A stretch of DNA of 8,335 bases from Acidobacteriaceae bacterium. GTDB lineage: Bacteria; Acidobacteriota; Terriglobia; Terriglobales; Acidobacteriaceae. Shown here one piece after another: positions 6,280 through 8,335 of this stretch (positions are counted from its first letter, which is position 1; each line of letters opens with the position of its first letter). The DNA lies in the NCBI GenBank assembly GCA_027307295.1, contig DAHUXF010000107.1:1-8335 (forward strand), given 5' to 3'. A program made the position numbers and the translations under genes. Below the pieces are notes generated by a model that did no database searches, was not told where the DNA came from, and saw only the letters and a list, made by a program, of their open reading frames with translations.

Positions 6280-6390
6280 TCTTTTTAAAAGGCTGAAGGC
6301 GAATTCGCATCTCACTCGATCTCTATTTCATTTGTAGAAGAAGAAATCGTGCATCAGCGTTTGTCCGTTGCAGCAATTCTCAACTGTTAC

Positions 6391-7368
6391 TTACGCAATC
6401 TGCGTTTTCGGTTGCTCATATGCACTGGCCCGGTTCAGCAGATCAATGTCGCCCTCGCTCAAAACCAGCTCCGTTGCTGCCACCAGTTCATGCATTTGCT
6501 CCACACTCGTGGCGCTGGCAATCGGCGCAGTAATGCCAGGCCGTGCCATGAGCCACGCCAATGCCGCCTGCCCTGGCTTGGTCTGACGCCGCTCTGCAAC
6601 TTGATCAAGAGCCTGCAAAATGGCGAAGCCACGATCGTTCAGATATTTCTTGACCGCTTGTCCTCTGGGACTCTTACTCAAATCTTCCTGGGAACGATAC
6701 TTTCCTGTAAGAAATCCGCTGGCCAGCGAATAGTACGGAATTACACCCAGCTTTTCCCGCAGGATAGTAGGCTCCAGAGTGGTTTCATAGACCTCGCGCT
6801 CATACAGGTTGTAATGCGGTTACAGGCTTTCATAGCGCGGCCAGCCGTGCTTGCGGCTTACGGCCAATGCTTCCTGAATTCTTTCTGCTTTAAAGTTGGA
6901 GCAGCCAATGGCCCGCACTTTGCCCTGTTGAATCAGTTGCGCGTATACCTCAAGCGTCTCATCCATCGGCGTGTTCGCATCATCGCGGTGTGACTGGTAC
7001 AGATCAATGTGGTCCGTTTGCAGCCGCTTCAGAGAGCCTTCAACCTGCCGCATCATCCAAGTCCGTGACAGGCCTTTGCCTTCTCCGGGAATCTCCGCGC
7101 CCACTTTGGTGGCAATCACCACTTTGCTGCGTTGTCCACGGCTCTTCAGCCAGTTGCCAATGATGGTTTCACTCTCGCCACCCTTGTGCCCCGGGACCCA
7201 CGTTGAGTAGGTGTCAGCGGTGTCAATAAAATCCATCCCCGCCGCTACAAATGCGTCCAGAATCTTGAACGATGTTGGCTCATCCGCTGTCCAGCCAAAC
7301 ACATTGCCGCCCAACATCAGCGGTGCCACCTCAATGCCCGATTTGCCCAGTTGGCGTTTTTTCATCAT
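6391..7368 (-). pseudogene. Aldo/keto reductase interrupted by an in-frame TAA (codon 183)
   Basis: NAD(P)H-dependent carbonyl reductase of the aldo/keto reductase family. The frame from ATG 7368 to TAA 6391 spans 325 codons, the family's usual length, but codon 183 (6820-6822) is TAA. Flanking residues read RYESL-stop-PHYNLYER, where homologues have Gln, so one C-to-T change of CAA explains it. There is no frameshift: the same frame continues through IPYYSLASGFLTGKYRS to the cofactor-binding segment GITAPIASATSVEQ and a normal end. The tetrad Asp49, Tyr54, Lys88, His127 lies before the stop, while the C-terminal NADPH-binding part lies after it. The truncated 182-residue product should be inactive. 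AGGAG at 7373-7377 lies 4 bases before the first ATG and 7 before the second (7365), so either could start. It may be a recent pseudogene or a base-calling error. Confidence 0.85.
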
Positions 7369-7469
7369 TGATCTCCTGGCACCATTTTAACTGCTTTGTA
7401 TTAGATTCCGCGTCTGAGAGAAGAAACAGTTGTGCGCGATCATGAGTGTCATTTTGCTAGGCGGGCCTC

Positions 7470-7478
7470 TGTTAAGAT
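7470..7478 (+). promoter_or_regulatory. Candidate extended -10 promoter for the asparaginase-family gene
   Basis: TGTTAAGAT matches an extended -10 element, TGn followed by a four-of-six TATAAT-like hexamer at 7473-7478. A TTGCTA at 7454-7459 is too close (13 bases) for a normal -35. Transcription would start near 7485, about 20 bases before the TTG start and just ahead of the ribosome site. Confidence 0.3.
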
Positions 7479-7489
7479 TATTCAGCAAC

Positions 7490-7496
7490 AAAGAGG
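7490..7496 (+). promoter_or_regulatory. Ribosome binding site that fixes the TTG start at 7505
   Basis: AAAGAGG at 7490-7496 is the only good Shine-Dalgarno in the spacer and lies 8 bases before TTG 7505. The in-frame ATG at 7442 has no such site and would add 21 residues not expected in the family. Confidence 0.6.
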
Positions 7497-7504
7497 CCAA
7501 TCTA

Positions 7505-8335
7505 TTGAGACAACTTCCTGTTCTTGTGGTCCATGGCGGAGCCTGGGCCATCCCAGACGACATGGTTGAAGCCCATACTCGCGGTGTACAGAAGGCCCTG
7601 GCCAAGGGCTGGCATGTTCTTGAAGGCGGTGGCAATGCACTGGATGCTGTTGAAGCCGCCATTGTATCCATGGAAGACGACGAGACATTTGACGCTGGAC
7701 GCGGCAGCTTTCTCACCCGTGATGGCCGCGTGCAACTGGACGCCCTGATGATGGATGGCGCTACACTGCGCGCTGGCGGCGTAGGTTGCGTAGAGCGCAT
7801 CCGCAATCCCATTCGCGCTTCCCGCCTGGTCCTGGAGAAAAGTCCGCACGTTTATTTTGTTGCCGAAGGCGCAGAGCGTTTTGCTCAGGAACACGGCATG
7901 CCGCTCTGCGAGAATGAAGAGCTGGTGATTGAGCGCGAGATCAAGCGCCTGAAAGAAGCGCAGGAAAAAGAAGCTGCCGGACAGCCTGATCTTACCTTTG
8001 CCGGCCCGCTCTCCAGCCATGATACGGTCGGATGCGTTGCGCTGGATGCAGGCGGCAACCTGGCTGCGGGCACTTCAACCGGCGGCACGCTGAACAAAGC
8101 GCCTGGACGCGTGGGCGATTCATCCCTGATCGGCTGCGGCTGCTATGCGGACAATCTGAGCGCTGCAGGATCGTGTACAGGATGGGGCGAGCCCATCATG
8201 AAGCTGGTGCTGGGCAAGTGGGCCTGCGACCAGGTGGCGCGCGGCGAGCCGCCGCAGAGCACCGCCATCCGCGCCATGGACTATCTGCTCACCCGCCTCG
8301 ACGGCCACGGTGGCATGATCCTGCTCGATGGCCAG
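7505..8335 (+). CDS. Isoaspartyl peptidase / type-2 (plant-type) L-asparaginase, partial (right edge)
   Basis: N-terminal-nucleophile hydrolase of the isoaspartyl peptidase/asparaginase family. Members split isoaspartyl dipeptides and asparagine after self-cleavage into two subunits. The frame is open for 277 residues to the edge, near the end of a family of about 300-330. Seen: VVHGGAW at 8-14, where many members have HGGAG; GGNALDAVEAAI at 42-53; DETFDAGRGS at 59-68; RNPIRASRLVLE at 100-111. The autocleavage and catalytic site HDTVG at 172-176 has Thr174 as nucleophile. Substrate-loop motifs are GTSTGG at 189-194, GRVGDS at 201-206, and TGWGE at 225-229. The charged stretch at about 138-168 fits the flexible linker before the cleavage site. 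TTG 7505 is chosen for its ribosome site and because homology begins immediately. There is no signal peptide, so it is cytoplasmic. Divergent from the reductase; actual substrate unknown. Confidence 0.93.
   Translation, partial: MRQLPVLVVHGGAWAIPDDMVEAHTRGVQKALAKGWHVLEGGGNALDAVEAAIVSMEDDETFDAGRGSFLTRDGRVQLDALMMDGATLRAGGVGCVERIRNPIRASRLVLEKSPHVYFVAEGAERFAQEHGMPLCENEELVIEREIKRLKEAQEKEAAGQPDLTFAGPLSSHDTVGCVALDAGGNLAAGTSTGGTLNKAPGRVGDSSLIGCGCYADNLSAAGSCTGWGEPIMKLVLGKWACDQVARGEPPQSTAIRAMDYLLTRLDGHGGMILLDGQ

Noticed and set aside
6391..6681. Independent small gene starting at TTG 6681
   Set aside because: It is the C-terminal part of the aldo/keto reductase, in the same frame as the N-terminal part across the TAA at 6820-6822.
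6820..6822. TAA recoded as Gln
   Set aside because: TAA is the normal terminator of carD, mogA, the response regulator and the reductase itself, and there is no stop-suppressor context.
6349..6993. 214-residue plus-strand reading frame over the aldo/keto reductase
   Set aside because: It is antisense to conserved reductase coding sequence and shows no family motifs.
7442..7504. ATG 7442 as start of the asparaginase-family gene
   Set aside because: There is no ribosome site, the extra 21 residues are not family-like, and a good AAAGAGG precedes TTG 7505.
7502..8020. 172-residue minus-strand reading frame over the asparaginase-family gene
   Set aside because: It lies opposite a motif-rich real gene and is explained by its codon structure.

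Overview
The window is an ordinary-looking bacterial chromosomal segment of moderate-to-high GC with short spacers. It encodes ten protein genes, two cut by the window edges and one broken by a stop codon. Gene content and protein style suggest an acidobacterium or a close relative, probably from soil. The main clues are a CarD-like RNA polymerase-binding protein, a response regulator ending in a DUF4388/PATAN domain, a type-B carboxylesterase of the GESAGSWSV type, and an HGGAW-type isoaspartyl peptidase/asparaginase. This assignment is inference from protein style; there is no rRNA or other phylogenetic marker to confirm it.

Left block (1-2117, minus strand): greA is followed with a 4-base overlap by a CDP-alcohol phosphatidyltransferase. 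44 bases further on comes a secreted or membrane-anchored carboxylesterase that runs off the left edge. The greA promoter lies in a 230-base divergent region shared with carD (2348-2878, plus strand). Both promoters have a perfect TATAAT -10 box, and a small palindrome and a spaced direct repeat lie in and between them.

Centre block (2915-6184, minus strand): a molybdenum-cofactor cluster transcribed in the order moeA, moaC, response regulator, mogA. MoaC acts early, making cyclic pyranopterin monophosphate. MogA and MoeA act last, adenylating molybdopterin and inserting molybdate. moaA, moaD and moaE are not in the window. The most unusual feature is the REC-PATAN response regulator, which starts 5 bases after moaC and ends 24 bases before mogA. 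It probably shares their transcript. MoeA carries an insertion of roughly 40 residues, and the moeA-moaC spacer holds a 17-bp tandem duplication. A terminator-like hairpin and a promoter candidate lie just upstream of moeA; that promoter would give a nearly leaderless message.

Right block (6391-8335): an aldo/keto reductase gene on the minus strand, full length in one frame except for a single in-frame TAA where the family has Gln. Divergent from it is a plus-strand isoaspartyl peptidase/asparaginase starting at TTG and running off the right edge.

I saw no CRISPR array, tRNA, rRNA, insertion sequence, phage gene or toxin-antitoxin pair. No stretch over 300 bases lacks a gene. I found nothing I would call a new biological system. 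The best candidates for a second look are the regulator inside the molybdenum-cofactor operon and the nonsense-interrupted reductase.
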